From the NCBI RefSeq assembly GCF_036248255.1, contig NZ_CP109178.1, positions 5,890,001-5,954,000 on the forward strand: 64,000 nucleotides of DNA, written 5' to 3'. This document shows positions 1 through 8,350 of the stretch, in pieces. The position numbers were made by a program, and so were the translations under genes. Numbering within the stretch: the first letter of the stretch is position 1; every line of letters starts with the position of its first letter. The notes below the pieces were generated by a model. The model did no database searches, was not told the origin of the DNA, and saw nothing but the letters and a program-made list of their open reading frames with translations. The DNA comes from Streptomyces sp. NBC_01717. GTDB lineage: Bacteria > Actinomycetota > Actinomycetes > Streptomycetales > Streptomycetaceae.

Positions 1-271
1 ACGTGTCGGCGCGGCGCTCGTCGGTACGCGGCGGGGCGGTGGACCAGTCGGCCTGTTCCGCCAGGTCCCAGCCGGTCAGCGTGCGGTGCCAGAGTGCGGT
101 GAGTTCGTCGCCGGGGCCCGCGGCGATGATGCGGTCCCGGAAGTGACTCAGCTCCGTGTCGGCGGGTTCGTCGGCCTCGGAGAGGACGAAGGCCAGCTTG
201 GTGAAGTGTTTGGGGCCACGTCGCATCGCGGCCAGGACGTCGCCGTGCAGGTTGAGCAAGTGGTCGGTCAT
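1..271 (-). CDS. Unidentified protein, N-terminal 90 residues (cut by window start)
   Basis: An open frame runs from an ATG at 271 leftwards off the window edge. It begins MTDHLLNLHGDVLAAMRRGP and is rich in charged and aromatic residues, with no signal peptide or membrane segment. A GAGGA ribosome-binding site lies about 10 bases before the ATG. It starts 48 bases after the stop of the GHKL ATPase gene on the same strand, so the two are probably co-transcribed. I do not recognise the family from this fragment. In MutL/MORC-type restriction-like systems the ATPase is usually followed by a Z1-domain, PD-(D/E)XK or methylase gene, and this could be one of them; that is inference from context only. 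Confidence 0.6.
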   Translation of the reverse strand, partial: MTDHLLNLHGDVLAAMRRGPKHFTKLAFVLSEADEPADTELSHFRDRIIAAGPGDELTALWHRTLTGWDLAEQADWSTAPPRTDERRADT

Positions 272-319
272 GGTGGGACGGCTTCCTCGAGAAGGGAGGT
301 GGGCGGGCGACTCGGTGGT

Positions 320-1849
320 TCAGCGCGCGAGTTCGCAGCGGGCGGCGGTCACCAGGACGCTGTTCCACAGCGCCACGTTGTCGGTGTGGACGGCCCGCAC
401 CCGTTCCTTCTGGAAGATCTCGTTGACCATGAGGTAGAGCATGCTCTTCACCACCGGCGCGTCGTTCAGCCCACCGCGGCGACCGACGTTGAAGACCTGC
501 CGGTACTCCTTGTTGAGCTTGACCTCCCGCTCCTCGCGGTCGAGTTCGAAGAACACGTCCGAGGGCAGGCTGTCCCAGCGGAACGTGATCGGGTCCTCGC
601 CCTCCAGCTCCGGAAGTTCGTCACGCAGCTGACGCCTCAGCTTCGGGTCCAGGCCCTTGCCGGCCGGGAGGACGGCCTTGCGCTGCGGCTCGGTGGCGCG
701 CCGGGCCGCCTCCCGGTACGTCGTCTCCGCCTCCTGGAGATAGGCGGCGAACGTCTGGCCCTTGTCGTCCGTGGCCTGTTCGAGGCCGCGGGCGAAGGCG
801 GGGGTGACCGTCACGCCGTCCTTCTTCACCGTGAGGCTGAAGACGTCGTTCGGTTCGGTCGGCAGGTCGACGGCGATGCGGGCCAGCGCGAGGTGTCCCT
901 CGGCGCTGCGGGTGCTGTTCCAGCCGCCTGCCTGGACGAGGCGGTCGTTGCGGTAGATGTAGAAGCCCTGGCGTTCGGCGAGCGGTCCGATGCCACGGAA
1001 GCTGACCAGCGGCGACTTCGGCGGCCAGATGTGAGCGGTGAGAGCCACTTCTCCGACACCCTCCACGGGTGCCGCGTACGTACGCGGGTAGCCGGGCCGG
1101 CCCGGTATGCGGTAGCCGAACGGGTCGATCGGCTCGACGCCGCGGTGGTCCAGCTCCTCTTTCGTCCGTACGTCCTCGACGACGATGTCGATGTTGAAGT
1201 CCTCGCGGGCGAGGAAGCGGTGCAGATACAGACCGAGGTGGGTCTCCAGCTTCTCGATCGCGTCATTGAGGAAGCGGTCGGCCTGCCCCGCCGTCACGGT
1301 GTCGAAGGCCCGCACCCGGTCCCAGCGGACGATCGTGCCGTGCCATTCGACGATTCCGTCGTAGCGGTCGACGAGGTCCTGGCAGTAGCGGGGATCGACG
1401 ACGTCGCACGTGAAGTCGGCCTGAGCGCGCGCCGTCAGCCAGCGGCGGCCGGTGGACGGGCTCTTCTTGGTGCGGCTGATGACGGTCAGCGAATCGGCGT
1501 GTGAGAGGGAGGCGGCCTTGAGACCCGCCCCGAAGTGACCGAGCGCGCTTGCCGCGTATCCCTCACGGCCGCCGACCGTCATCGCGGTGTCCAGGGCCTC
1601 GTCGTTCATGCCGCACCCGTCGTCGACGACAAGAAGGCCGGCAAGGCGGTCATCGTCCCGGAGGAAGCTGACGACGACGTTACGGGCGCCCGCGTCGATG
1701 GAGTTGTCGATGAGGTCGGCGATGGCGGCCTCGAAGCCGTACCCCTGGTGCGTCAGCGATTCGACGTAGCGGGCGGCGGGCGGCAGCCGCTTGCTGCCGG
1801 TCGTCGGGATCTCGTACTGCCAGTCGGCAGAAGGCTGATAAGGCGGCAT
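320..1849 (-). CDS. MORC/MutL-like GHKL ATPase, probable defence-system component
   Basis: Cytoplasmic ATPase of 509 residues. The Bergerat fold is clear: N box ADLIDNSIDAG at about 44-54, G1 box DDGCGM at about 76-81 and G2 box GHFGAGLKAAS at about 104-114. The remaining 380 residues are soluble and lack the kinase dimerisation His, topoisomerase and Hsp90 landmarks. Prokaryotic MutL-like ATPases ancestral to MORC proteins have been described in restriction-modification-like operons (Iyer and Aravind), and this spacing of boxes fits them. The start at 1849 is preferred because GAGGAAG lies 5 bases upstream; an in-frame start six codons earlier has no such site. The next gene on the strand follows after 48 bases. 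The defence role is inferred from family and operon form, not shown here. Confidence 0.8.
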   Translation of the reverse strand: MPPYQPSADWQYEIPTTGSKRLPPAARYVESLTHQGYGFEAAIADLIDNSIDAGARNVVVSFLRDDDRLAGLLVVDDGCGMNDEALDTAMTVGGREGYAASALGHFGAGLKAASLSHADSLTVISRTKKSPSTGRRWLTARAQADFTCDVVDPRYCQDLVDRYDGIVEWHGTIVRWDRVRAFDTVTAGQADRFLNDAIEKLETHLGLYLHRFLAREDFNIDIVVEDVRTKEELDHRGVEPIDPFGYRIPGRPGYPRTYAAPVEGVGEVALTAHIWPPKSPLVSFRGIGPLAERQGFYIYRNDRLVQAGGWNSTRSAEGHLALARIAVDLPTEPNDVFSLTVKKDGVTVTPAFARGLEQATDDKGQTFAAYLQEAETTYREAARRATEPQRKAVLPAGKGLDPKLRRQLRDELPELEGEDPITFRWDSLPSDVFFELDREEREVKLNKEYRQVFNVGRRGGLNDAPVVKSMLYLMVNEIFQKERVRAVHTDNVALWNSVLVTAARCELAR

Positions 1850-1994
1850 GAAGGCTTCCTCGCGCACACAGAGCTGAGACCTGCGTGGGGGAGGTGCGCC
1901 CTGAGATCAGTGGTGGGATGTGATGATATTGCAAAAGTGGGACATCGAGGGAAACTTCATGCAGAAAGAATGCCTCGTTCCGCTTACAAACGTC

Positions 1995-2022
1995 CAAGAG
2001 CCCCGCTGGGGCGGGGCCCTTG
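1995..2022 (-). terminator. Hairpin terminator after the SEC-C gene
   Basis: GCCCCGC, loop TGGG, GCGGGGC at 2000-2017 is extended by CAAG/CTTG arms at 1995-1998 and 2019-2022 with one A/C mismatch. It sits 48 bases beyond the stop of the SEC-C gene and upstream of the GHKL ATPase gene, so it separates the two transcription units. Confidence 0.7.
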
Positions 2023-2069
2023 AGGTTCTCCGGCTACGGCACAGCAGCAGCGCCCTCCCGGTCAGGTGC

Positions 2070-3068
2070 TCATGCCACCCCGTGGCAGTCCCGGTAAGCC
2101 CGCCCCGATCCGCACCAGCAGGCCGCCGTCCGTGCCGGAGGCCAGGGCACCGCGCGGCCGCGGGCTGCCAGCGTCGTCGCGTACTGGGGGAGGAGGTTCG
2201 GGTCGGACGGGGACGCGGCTTCGGAGGCGGCGAAGGCCTCGTACGAGGGGACCGTGCCGGTGACGATGCCCAGGTTCGGGGTGCCCGCGGAGTGGAGGTC
2301 GCGGAGGGCGGCTTCCAGGTCGGCGAGGTGTTCGGCGTGGGAGGGGTACTCGGCGCGCAGGGTGGGGTAGCCGGCGAGGAGCTCGCTCAGTTCGGGCTCC
2401 GGCCAGTGCAGGACCGCCACCGGGAACGGGCGGGAGAGAGCGGTGCGGTAGGTGCCCAGTTCGGCGCGGAGGCGGGTGATCTCGGCCTGGAGTTCGCCCG
2501 GGTCGGACGAGCCGAGTGACCACAGCCGCTTCGGGTCGTGGAGTTCGTCCAGCGGGACCGTGGCGGTGTGGAGCGTGTCGGTCAGGTCGTCCCAGGTGTC
2601 GTGGTCGACGCCCATCAGGCGGCGTACCCGGTGGCGGCCGATCAGCAGCGACTGGGTGGCGTAAGGGACTTCCTCGCCCGGGGCCAGGAGCAGGGTCAGC
2701 GCGGTCGAGAGGAAGTCGTGGGCCGACTCCAGCTCGTCGTGCGATTCCAGGGTCTCGGCTGCGATCTGCCAGGGGCCGGGTTCGAGGGGCCCCGCCGCGC
2801 GGATGCCCTCGATGATGGCGCGGGCCTCGGCCTCGTGGCCGTACTCCCAGAGGTTCGATGCCTTGAGGGCCTTGATCAGGTATGGCTCGGCGGCGTCCAC
2901 GGCGAGGAGCTCGTCGTAGAGGGGAGTGGCGCGGGTGCGCTCGCCGGCGAGTTCCAGGTGGGCGGCGGCCCGGAGGAGCAGCGGCTCCCGGTCGTCGGGG
3001 TACTGCGCCGCCGTGCGCAGCAGGCGCTCGGCTTCGGCAATGTGGTCAGCAGGCGTGTCGGGGCGCAT
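2070..3068 (-). CDS. TPR-like protein with C-terminal SEC-C zinc motif
   Basis: Soluble protein of 332 residues. The first 150 residues are helical and repeat-like (AERLLRTAAQYPDDREPLLL, then ARAIIEGIRAAGPLEPGP), suggesting tetratricopeptide repeats. The last 20 residues contain CWCGSGRAYRDCHG, a SEC-C zinc-binding motif as found at the C terminus of SecA and in many stand-alone proteins. SEC-C proteins are generally thought to bind zinc and protein partners; the role of this one is unknown. The ATG at 3068 has no convincing ribosome-binding site, so the mRNA may be leaderless. A strong hairpin follows the gene. It is divergent from the sortase gene. Confidence 0.8.
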   Translation of the reverse strand: MRPDTPADHIAEAERLLRTAAQYPDDREPLLLRAAAHLELAGERTRATPLYDELLAVDAAEPYLIKALKASNLWEYGHEAEARAIIEGIRAAGPLEPGPWQIAAETLESHDELESAHDFLSTALTLLLAPGEEVPYATQSLLIGRHRVRRLMGVDHDTWDDLTDTLHTATVPLDELHDPKRLWSLGSSDPGELQAEITRLRAELGTYRTALSRPFPVAVLHWPEPELSELLAGYPTLRAEYPSHAEHLADLEAALRDLHSAGTPNLGIVTGTVPSYEAFAASEAASPSDPNLLPQYATTLAARGRAVPWPPARTAACWCGSGRAYRDCHGVA

Positions 3069-3131
3069 GCATCACACCGTACTGCTGTACGGCTGCTGCA
3101 CGGAGGGTTGTTCCGACCCTGGAGAGTTACG

Positions 3132-3947
3132 GTGCCTGCCCTTATCGTGCGGGCCGTGAGGCAGCGGATACCGGTCATGGTGCAGCGGAACCCGCGTGGG
3201 CGGCGCCTCGCCGCGCGCGGGCTGTGGTCGGGTGCCGAGGTGGTCGTGACCCTCGGTGTGGTGCTGCTGCTTCTCGTCGTCCATCAGCTGTGGTGGACCA
3301 ATAGGCAGGCCAGGGCCGATGCCCGGCACAAGGTGCAGTCCCTGGAGCGGGAGTGGGGGCGGCCGGGGAGCGAGGATGCCGGTGTTCCGTCCGCCCCGCC
3401 CGGCGAAGGGGCGGATACGGACACGGATGCGGTGGGGGAGGGCGGGGGCGCGCCGGCGGGTGGCGCGCGTGCGGCAGCGGCTGCCGCGCCCCGCTGGGAT
3501 CAGGCCTACGCCGTCATCCGCATCCCGCGCCTCGGGCTCACCGCCCCCGTCGCCCAGGGCATCAGCAAGAGCGGCGTCCTCGACAAGGGGTATGTCGGGC
3601 ACTACCCGCGCACCGCGCAGCCCGGTGGCGCCGGGAACTTCGCGCTCGCCGGGCACCGCAATACGCACGGTGAGCCGTTCCGCTACATCAATCGGCTGCG
3701 GCGCGGCGACCGGATCACTGTCGAGACCCGGGAGCGCGTGTACACATACGTCGTCGACAAGACGCTGGCGCAGACCGCCGCCCGGGACAGCGGGGTCATC
3801 GCCGCCGTGCCGCGGAGCAATCTGAAGCCTGCTTTCGGGTACAGCGAGCCCGGTTCGTACGTGACGCTGACCACGTGCACGCCTGAATTCACCTCCCGTT
3901 ACCGCCTTGTCGTGTGGGGGAAGCTGGCGGGTGTGCAGGAGCGGTAG
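3132..3947 (+). CDS. Class E sortase
   Basis: Membrane-anchored transpeptidase of 271 residues that cleaves LAXTG-type sorting signals and links surface proteins to peptidoglycan. A single membrane segment near residues 36-55 ends in HQLWWTN, typical of Streptomyces class E enzymes. A Gly/Ala/acidic linker follows, then the catalytic domain. The active-site residues are His175 in LAGHRNTHGEPF, Cys249 in TLTTCTPEF and Arg256 or Arg258 in TSRYRLVVWG. The GTG at 3132 is chosen because GGAGAG lies 5 bases upstream; an ATG at 3177 is a weaker alternative. The DUF3311 gene begins 24 bases downstream. A possible substrate with a LAMTG tail is encoded at 13310-14548. Confidence 0.88.
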   Translation: MPALIVRAVRQRIPVMVQRNPRGRRLAARGLWSGAEVVVTLGVVLLLLVVHQLWWTNRQARADARHKVQSLEREWGRPGSEDAGVPSAPPGEGADTDTDAVGEGGGAPAGGARAAAAAAPRWDQAYAVIRIPRLGLTAPVAQGISKSGVLDKGYVGHYPRTAQPGGAGNFALAGHRNTHGEPFRYINRLRRGDRITVETRERVYTYVVDKTLAQTAARDSGVIAAVPRSNLKPAFGYSEPGSYVTLTTCTPEFTSRYRLVVWGKLAGVQER

Positions 3948-3971
3948 CGGCGGTCACTAAGCTTTTCCGAC

Positions 3972-4160
3972 GTGCTCAGACGACGTCCGCAGTTGTTGTG
4001 GTTGCTGGTTCCCTACGTGCTGTACCTGGGGGCGCTGCCGTTCGTGAACCGGGTCCGCCCCGTCGTGCTCGGACTGCCGTTCCTCTTCGTGTGGCTGCTC
4101 GGGGCGACCCTGCTGACACCCGTGGCGGTCTGGCTGACCCGACGGGGGGACCGCCGGTGA
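3972..4160 (+). CDS. DUF3311 small membrane protein, symporter partner
   Basis: Membrane protein of 62 residues with two hydrophobic helices (about residues 9-27 and 32-54) and an Arg-rich C terminus. DUF3311 proteins are regularly encoded just before sodium:solute symporters of the monocarboxylate (MctP-like) type and are thought to be small accessory subunits. Here the TGA stop overlaps the symporter GTG start (GTGA at 4157-4160), indicating translational coupling. The start is a GTG without a strong ribosome-binding site, 24 bases after the sortase stop. The pairing is certain from the sequence; the function of DUF3311 is not established. Confidence 0.82.
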   Translation: MLRRRPQLLWLLVPYVLYLGALPFVNRVRPVVLGLPFLFVWLLGATLLTPVAVWLTRRGDRR

Positions 4161-5719
4161 ACGCCGCAGTCGCAACCTCCGTCTTCGGGGCCTTCATGGT
4201 GGCCACCGTCGCTCTCGGGCTCCTCGCCGTGCGAGGCCGCGGGAACAGGGGCCGTGACGGGCTTGCCGAGTGGTCCGTCGGCGGACGCAGCCTCGGAACC
4301 GTCTTCATCTGGGTGCTGATGGCCGGTGAGGGCTACACCAGCTTCAGCTATCTCGGCGCCGCGGGATGGGGCTACAACTACGGGGCCCCCGTGCTTTATG
4401 TGGTGGCGTACATGTCCTGCGGCTACGCCGTCGGGTATGTCGTCGGGCCGATGCTCTGGGCGTACGCGCGCCGGCACGGGCTCGTCGGGATCACCGACAT
4501 GGTCGCGCACCGCTTCGGACGGCCCTGGCTCGGCGCCCTCGTCGCCGTCCTCGCGACCGTCTTCCTGCTGCCGTACATCCAGCTGCAGATCACCGGCATG
4601 GGTGTCGTCGTCTCCACCATCTCGTACGGTGCCATCAGCCTGAACTGGGCGTACTTCATAGCCTTCGCCGTCACCACGGGTTTCGTCGTGGTCAGCGGAC
4701 TGCGCGGCAGCGCCTGGGTGTCCGTGCTCAAGGACGTGCTGGTGATCGGCACTCTCGGGTTCCTCGCCTGCTACGTCCCCATGCACTACTTCGACGGGTA
4801 CGGGCCTTTCCTGGACCGGCTCGTCACCGAGAAGAGCGAGTGGCTGACCTTCCCCGGGCACGGCGACAGCGGGCTCGGGCAGGCGTGGTTCATCACCACC
4901 TCGTTCCTCAACTCCCTCACCGTGGTGATCTTCCCGACCACCGTCGCCGGCTACCTCGGCGCGAAGAACGCCGACGTCCTGCGCCGCAACGCGATGTGGC
5001 TGCCCGCCTACAACGTGCTGCTGTTCGTCCCGATGCTGCTCGGCATGGCCGCCCTCTTCGTCGTGCCGGGGCTCGTCGGCGCCGAGTCCAACCTCGCGCT
5101 CTTCAAGCTCGTCGTGGACTCGCTGCCCGCCTGGGCCGTCGGCGTCATCGGGGTGGCGGCCGCGCTGTCGTCGATCGTGCCCATGGCCGTCTTCATGCTC
5201 GTCATCGGCACCATGTGGGGGCGCAGTGTGCTCTCGCTCGTACCGCGCTGGCAGCAGCGGCAGAAGGGCGCCGCGCAGACCGTGGTCGTGGTGGCGGGTG
5301 TCATCGCGCTCGTGCTGACGTACACCGCGCCGAACACGCTGGTGCGGCTCTCCCTCATCTCGTACGAGGGGATGGCGCAACTGCTCCCCATGGTGCTGCT
5401 GGGACTGATGTGGCGGCGGCTGACGCTGCTCGGTGCGATGGCCGGGCTGGTCGTGGGCGTGGGCGTGGTCTGCGGGTTCGTGTTCACCGAGAACGATCCG
5501 GTGTGGGGCGTGAACGCGGGCATCGTCGCCCTCGGCGCCAACCTCGCCGTCGCGCTCGCGGTGACCTACGCGGGCCCGCGCGAGCACGACGACCGGCCGG
5601 ACGGCGACGTGCTCGCGCGGGACGAGCCGGGGGAGAGGCAGGAGACCGTGGAGAGCCGGGAGCCGGAGCTCTCGGGGGTGGGCGTCAGCGAGGCGAGCGA
5701 CGCTCCCGCAGGAGCATGA
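4157..5719 (+). CDS. Sodium:solute symporter, MctP-like (SSS family)
   Basis: Integral membrane transporter of 520 residues with about 13 hydrophobic helices and a charged C-terminal tail of about 50 residues (GPREHDDRPDGDVLARDEPG onward). Early residues WSVGGRSLG and FIWVLMAGEGYTSFSYLG are typical of the sodium:solute symporter family, and the DUF3311 partner points to the MctP-like branch that takes up monocarboxylates or amino acids. The substrate cannot be read from sequence. Translation starts at a GTG overlapping the DUF3311 stop. The 3' end overlaps the convergent MFS gene by 35 bases, so no terminator fits between them. Confidence 0.87.
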   Translation: MNAAVATSVFGAFMVATVALGLLAVRGRGNRGRDGLAEWSVGGRSLGTVFIWVLMAGEGYTSFSYLGAAGWGYNYGAPVLYVVAYMSCGYAVGYVVGPMLWAYARRHGLVGITDMVAHRFGRPWLGALVAVLATVFLLPYIQLQITGMGVVVSTISYGAISLNWAYFIAFAVTTGFVVVSGLRGSAWVSVLKDVLVIGTLGFLACYVPMHYFDGYGPFLDRLVTEKSEWLTFPGHGDSGLGQAWFITTSFLNSLTVVIFPTTVAGYLGAKNADVLRRNAMWLPAYNVLLFVPMLLGMAALFVVPGLVGAESNLALFKLVVDSLPAWAVGVIGVAAALSSIVPMAVFMLVIGTMWGRSVLSLVPRWQQRQKGAAQTVVVVAGVIALVLTYTAPNTLVRLSLISYEGMAQLLPMVLLGLMWRRLTLLGAMAGLVVGVGVVCGFVFTENDPVWGVNAGIVALGANLAVALAVTYAGPREHDDRPDGDVLARDEPGERQETVESREPELSGVGVSEASDAPAGA

Positions 5720-7133
5720 CGCCCACCGTCGCCACCAGAGCCATCGCGACCGAGAGCAGCACCGCCCCGTCCGCACCCGAGCCCGACGTCGCGACCGCGA
5801 TCGTCAGCGCGACCCCCGCCGACGAGCCGAGGTAGCGGGCGGTGTTGTTCGCCCCGGAACCCATCGCCGCCCGCTCCGCGGGCACCGACTCCACCGCGAC
5901 ACGCGGCAGCGCGGCGTTGAGCAGGCCGCTGCCGATGCCGGAGACGACGAGCGCCACGGTGAGCCGCAGCCACACCGACGGGCCCGCCGTTCCTGTGTCC
6001 AGGGTGCCCAGCAGCGCCAGCACCGCCACGGCGTGCAGGGCGAAGCCCGCGGCCAGCTGATGGCGCGCCGAGACCCTGCCTGTCAGCCGCCGTGCCTGCA
6101 GCGCCACCACGAACGACGTACCGGACCAGAGCAGGAACAGCCACGCCGTGCCCATCGCCGACAGGCCGAGTCCCCCCTGCAGCAGTGTCGGCAGATAGCT
6201 GAACAGGCCGATCACGGCGAGACCGGTGAACAGACCGCCCGCCAGTGACGTCAGGAACGGGCGGCTGCGCAGCAGCGTCAGATCGATCAGCGGCGCCGCG
6301 GCCCGGCGCTCCACCACCACGAACACGGCGGTCAGCGCGAGCGCGGCAAGCAGCAGCAGGCCGACACTCGCGCGCAGCCAGCCCTCCCGGCCCAGCGTGA
6401 GCGCCGTCAGCAGCGCGGTCATCGCCAGGCCGAGCGCCGCTGTGCCCGCGAAATCGGGGCGGCCGCCGCGCGGCGAGCGGGACTCGGAGAGCGTGCGGAA
6501 CGCGAAGCCGGCCGTGACGAGTGCGGCGACACCCAGTGCGGCGTACGTCAGCCGCCAGTCGACCGTGCCGAGCGAGCCGGCGAGCAGGGGGCCGAGCGCG
6601 ATCCCGCCACTCACGAACGCGCCCCAGATCCCGGTCGCCCTGATCCTGGCCGTCCCCATGGGGAACGCGCCGACGAGCAGGCCCAGGCTGGTCGCGAGGA
6701 TCGCCGCGGTGGCCGCACCCTGGGCCACGCGGGCCAGCGTGAAGGCGAGCGTGCTGGTCGCGAAGGCGCCGGCGGCGGTGGTGACGCCGAGGCCCAGGGT
6801 GCCGATGAGGAACAGCCTGCGCCGGCCGTAGTCGTCGGCGAGGCTGCCCACGACCAGGAGGAAGGCTGCCAGTCCGAGCGGGGTGCCGTTGATCAGCCAG
6901 GCCTGGCCGGAGGCGGGGGTGGCGAGCGCAGCGGAGATGTCGGGGACGGTCGTCAATGGCGACGTGTAGTTCATCAGCGCCACGGTGGTGGCCAGAGCGG
7001 TGACGGCGAGGGTGGCGGTGGGGCGGGGAGAGGAGGTGGAGAGGGCGGCGGTCGGGCGGGTCGCGGCGGGTCTCGGGGGGTGCGGTGGGGTGTGTGCGAG
7101 CTGCTGAGTGAGGGGACGTGTGGGCTGCGCCAT
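5685..7133 (-). CDS. MFS exporter, 14-TM DHA2-like
   Basis: Drug:proton antiporter-like permease of 482 residues with about 14 membrane helices. The MFS loop motif is visible as GSLADDYGRRRLFLIG, and the motif C-like GIWGAFVSGGIALGPLLAG follows. The first 45 residues are a Pro/Thr-rich cytoplasmic tail. The ATG at 7133 has GGAG 7 bases upstream, better than an in-frame start 36 codons earlier. It is divergent from the HxlR regulator gene across two matching palindromes (7188-7204 and 7235-7251), so it is probably the regulator's target. Export substrate unknown. Its 3' end overlaps the symporter gene by 35 bases on the other strand. Confidence 0.86.
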   Translation of the reverse strand: MAQPTRPLTQQLAHTPPHPPRPAATRPTAALSTSSPRPTATLAVTALATTVALMNYTSPLTTVPDISAALATPASGQAWLINGTPLGLAAFLLVVGSLADDYGRRRLFLIGTLGLGVTTAAGAFATSTLAFTLARVAQGAATAAILATSLGLLVGAFPMGTARIRATGIWGAFVSGGIALGPLLAGSLGTVDWRLTYAALGVAALVTAGFAFRTLSESRSPRGGRPDFAGTAALGLAMTALLTALTLGREGWLRASVGLLLLAALALTAVFVVVERRAAAPLIDLTLLRSRPFLTSLAGGLFTGLAVIGLFSYLPTLLQGGLGLSAMGTAWLFLLWSGTSFVVALQARRLTGRVSARHQLAAGFALHAVAVLALLGTLDTGTAGPSVWLRLTVALVVSGIGSGLLNAALPRVAVESVPAERAAMGSGANNTARYLGSSAGVALTIAVATSGSGADGAVLLSVAMALVATVGVMLLRERRSPR

Positions 7134-7187
7134 GGCTTCGCTCCGGGGCTCGGGTCGTTCGTTCCGGGTCGGCTCTCGGCCGTTGTT

Positions 7188-7204
7188 GGTTCGGTGAATG
7201 AACT
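7188..7204. promoter_or_regulatory. Candidate HxlR operator, site A
   Basis: A 17-bp dyad, GGTTC-N7-GAACT (ggttcggtgaatgaact), upstream of the MFS gene. It matches the reverse complement of site B at 15 of 17 positions. Centre-to-centre distance to site B is 47 bp. A dimeric winged-helix HxlR protein encoded next door is the obvious ligand; the assignment is inferred. Confidence 0.6.
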
Positions 7205-7234
7205 TAGGCTTACAGGTCGACGCTAACACGGGTC

Positions 7235-7251
7235 GGTTCATTCATCGAACC
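7235..7251. promoter_or_regulatory. Candidate HxlR operator, site B
   Basis: A 17-bp dyad, GGTTC-N7-GAACC (ggttcattcatcgaacc), ending 16 bases before the regulator's likely GTG start and thus placed for autoregulation. Together with site A it forms a larger inverted repeat of 15-base arms (7188-7202 and 7237-7251) with one mismatch. Confidence 0.6.
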
Positions 7252-7267
7252 TTGTGGGAGTAAAGTG

Positions 7268-7801
7268 GTGCGCATGGCTCTCGGCAAGGACTACGCGACA
7301 CAGCAGTGCTCGATCGCCCGCGCGCTCGAAGTGATCGGCGAGCGCTGGACCCTCCTGGTGGTGCGCGACGCGTTCTACGGCGTCCGCCGCTACAGCGACT
7401 TCCTCGTCCACCTCGGCATCCCGCGCGCCGTCCTCGCCGCCCGGCTGCAGTCCCTCATCGAGGCCGGAGTGCTGGAGAAGCGCCGCTACCAGCAGTCGCC
7501 GCCGCGCGACGAATACCTCCTCACCGACAGCGGCAAGGCCCTCTGGCCGGTCCTTCGCACCCTCGGTGTGTGGGGGAGCGAGCACATTTCCGGTACGCGT
7601 CCGATGCGGCACTTCGTCCATGCCGCCTGCGGTACGGAGCTGGGGCCGTGGGGCAACTGCCCGGCCTGTGCCCAGGTCGTATCGCTGGAAGATGTCGAGA
7701 TGAGGCCGGGCGACGGACTCGACCCGAACCGCGATCCGGTCAGCCGCGCCCTGTTCGCGCCGCGCCGGCTGCTTCAGCCCCTGGAGGCCGACCCCGTCTG
7801 A
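7268..7801 (+). CDS. HxlR-family winged-helix transcriptional regulator
   Basis: DNA-binding protein of 177 residues. The HxlR core is recognisable near the start: QQCSIARALEVIGERWTLLV, then RYSDFLVHLGIPRAVLAARL as the recognition region and EKRRYQQSPPRDEYLLT as the wing. The C-terminal extension holds a CGTELGPWGNCPAC cysteine cluster that may bind a metal. HxlR proteins often sense electrophiles or aromatic ligands and control a divergent exporter or reductase gene. Start choice is between the GTGs at 7265 and 7268 and the ATG at 7274; 7268 gives the best spacing (7 bases) from GGGAG. Confidence 0.87.
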   Translation: MRMALGKDYATQQCSIARALEVIGERWTLLVVRDAFYGVRRYSDFLVHLGIPRAVLAARLQSLIEAGVLEKRRYQQSPPRDEYLLTDSGKALWPVLRTLGVWGSEHISGTRPMRHFVHAACGTELGPWGNCPACAQVVSLEDVEMRPGDGLDPNRDPVSRALFAPRRLLQPLEADPV

Positions 7802-7887
7802 CGCCGGACACCTGCCACGGCGCCATCGTGTATAACGGCTGGAGGGCCGAATGGACGAGCCCGGCGGGCCGAGCAGGAGAGGGATCG

Positions 7888-8223
7888 ATGAGCGGCAGCA
7901 TCAGCAACCGTCTGCGCGCCGGTGTCGCCCGCCTGCCCCGACCCGTCGGAATCCTGCTCTTCCTCCTCACCGAGGTCCTCCTCGCCGAGGGCGGCAGCCT
8001 GTCCGCCGCGGTCGCGCTCGCCGCCACCGCCGCCGCCGGTTCTGCGCTCGTCGCCTGCTCGGTGATCAGCGCCCGCTGCGCCGCCCCGGTGCCCCGCACC
8101 CGGGTCCGTACCGCCATGCGCGACCGCGAGAAACGCACCGCGTTCCTGCCGCAGCGCGACCCCGACGCCAAGGGGCGTCGGCGGCCCCGAGCCCCCGGTC
8201 ATGCCCTCCTGACGGCCGCGTAG
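7888..8223 (+). CDS. Small membrane protein next to YidC (DUF6412-like)
   Basis: Protein of 111 residues with two adjacent hydrophobic segments (about 19-34 and 38-60) and a strongly basic C terminus (RTRVRTAMRDREKRTAFLPQ). The ATG at 7888 follows AGGAGAGGG. From memory, Streptomyces genomes place a DUF6412 protein immediately before a second, stand-alone YidC paralogue, and that arrangement is seen here with 127 bases between the genes. A role as a partner of the insertase is possible but unproven. Confidence 0.7.
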   Translation: MSGSISNRLRAGVARLPRPVGILLFLLTEVLLAEGGSLSAAVALAATAAAGSALVACSVISARCAAPVPRTRVRTAMRDREKRTAFLPQRDPDAKGRRRPRAPGHALLTAA

Positions 8224-8350
8224 GGACTTCGCCCACCTTCTTGCCTGTGTACGTACGCATACGCGTACCCGGGCGCACCCCCACGCGGGTCGTCATGCCG
8301 AGCCAGATCTTCTCTCCCCCGGCACGACGAGACCCCCGGAGGGCTCACCC

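Noticed and set aside
86..1504. Long plus-strand open frame over the GHKL ATPase gene
   Set aside because: It is antisense to a gene with clear GHKL motifs and arises from the high GC content; composition is atypical (Val/Gly/Arg/Glu shadow pattern).
4013..5776. 587-codon minus-strand open frame over the symporter gene
   Set aside because: The plus strand encodes a convincing sodium:solute symporter. The antisense frame is a His/Asp/Glu/Arg-rich shadow.
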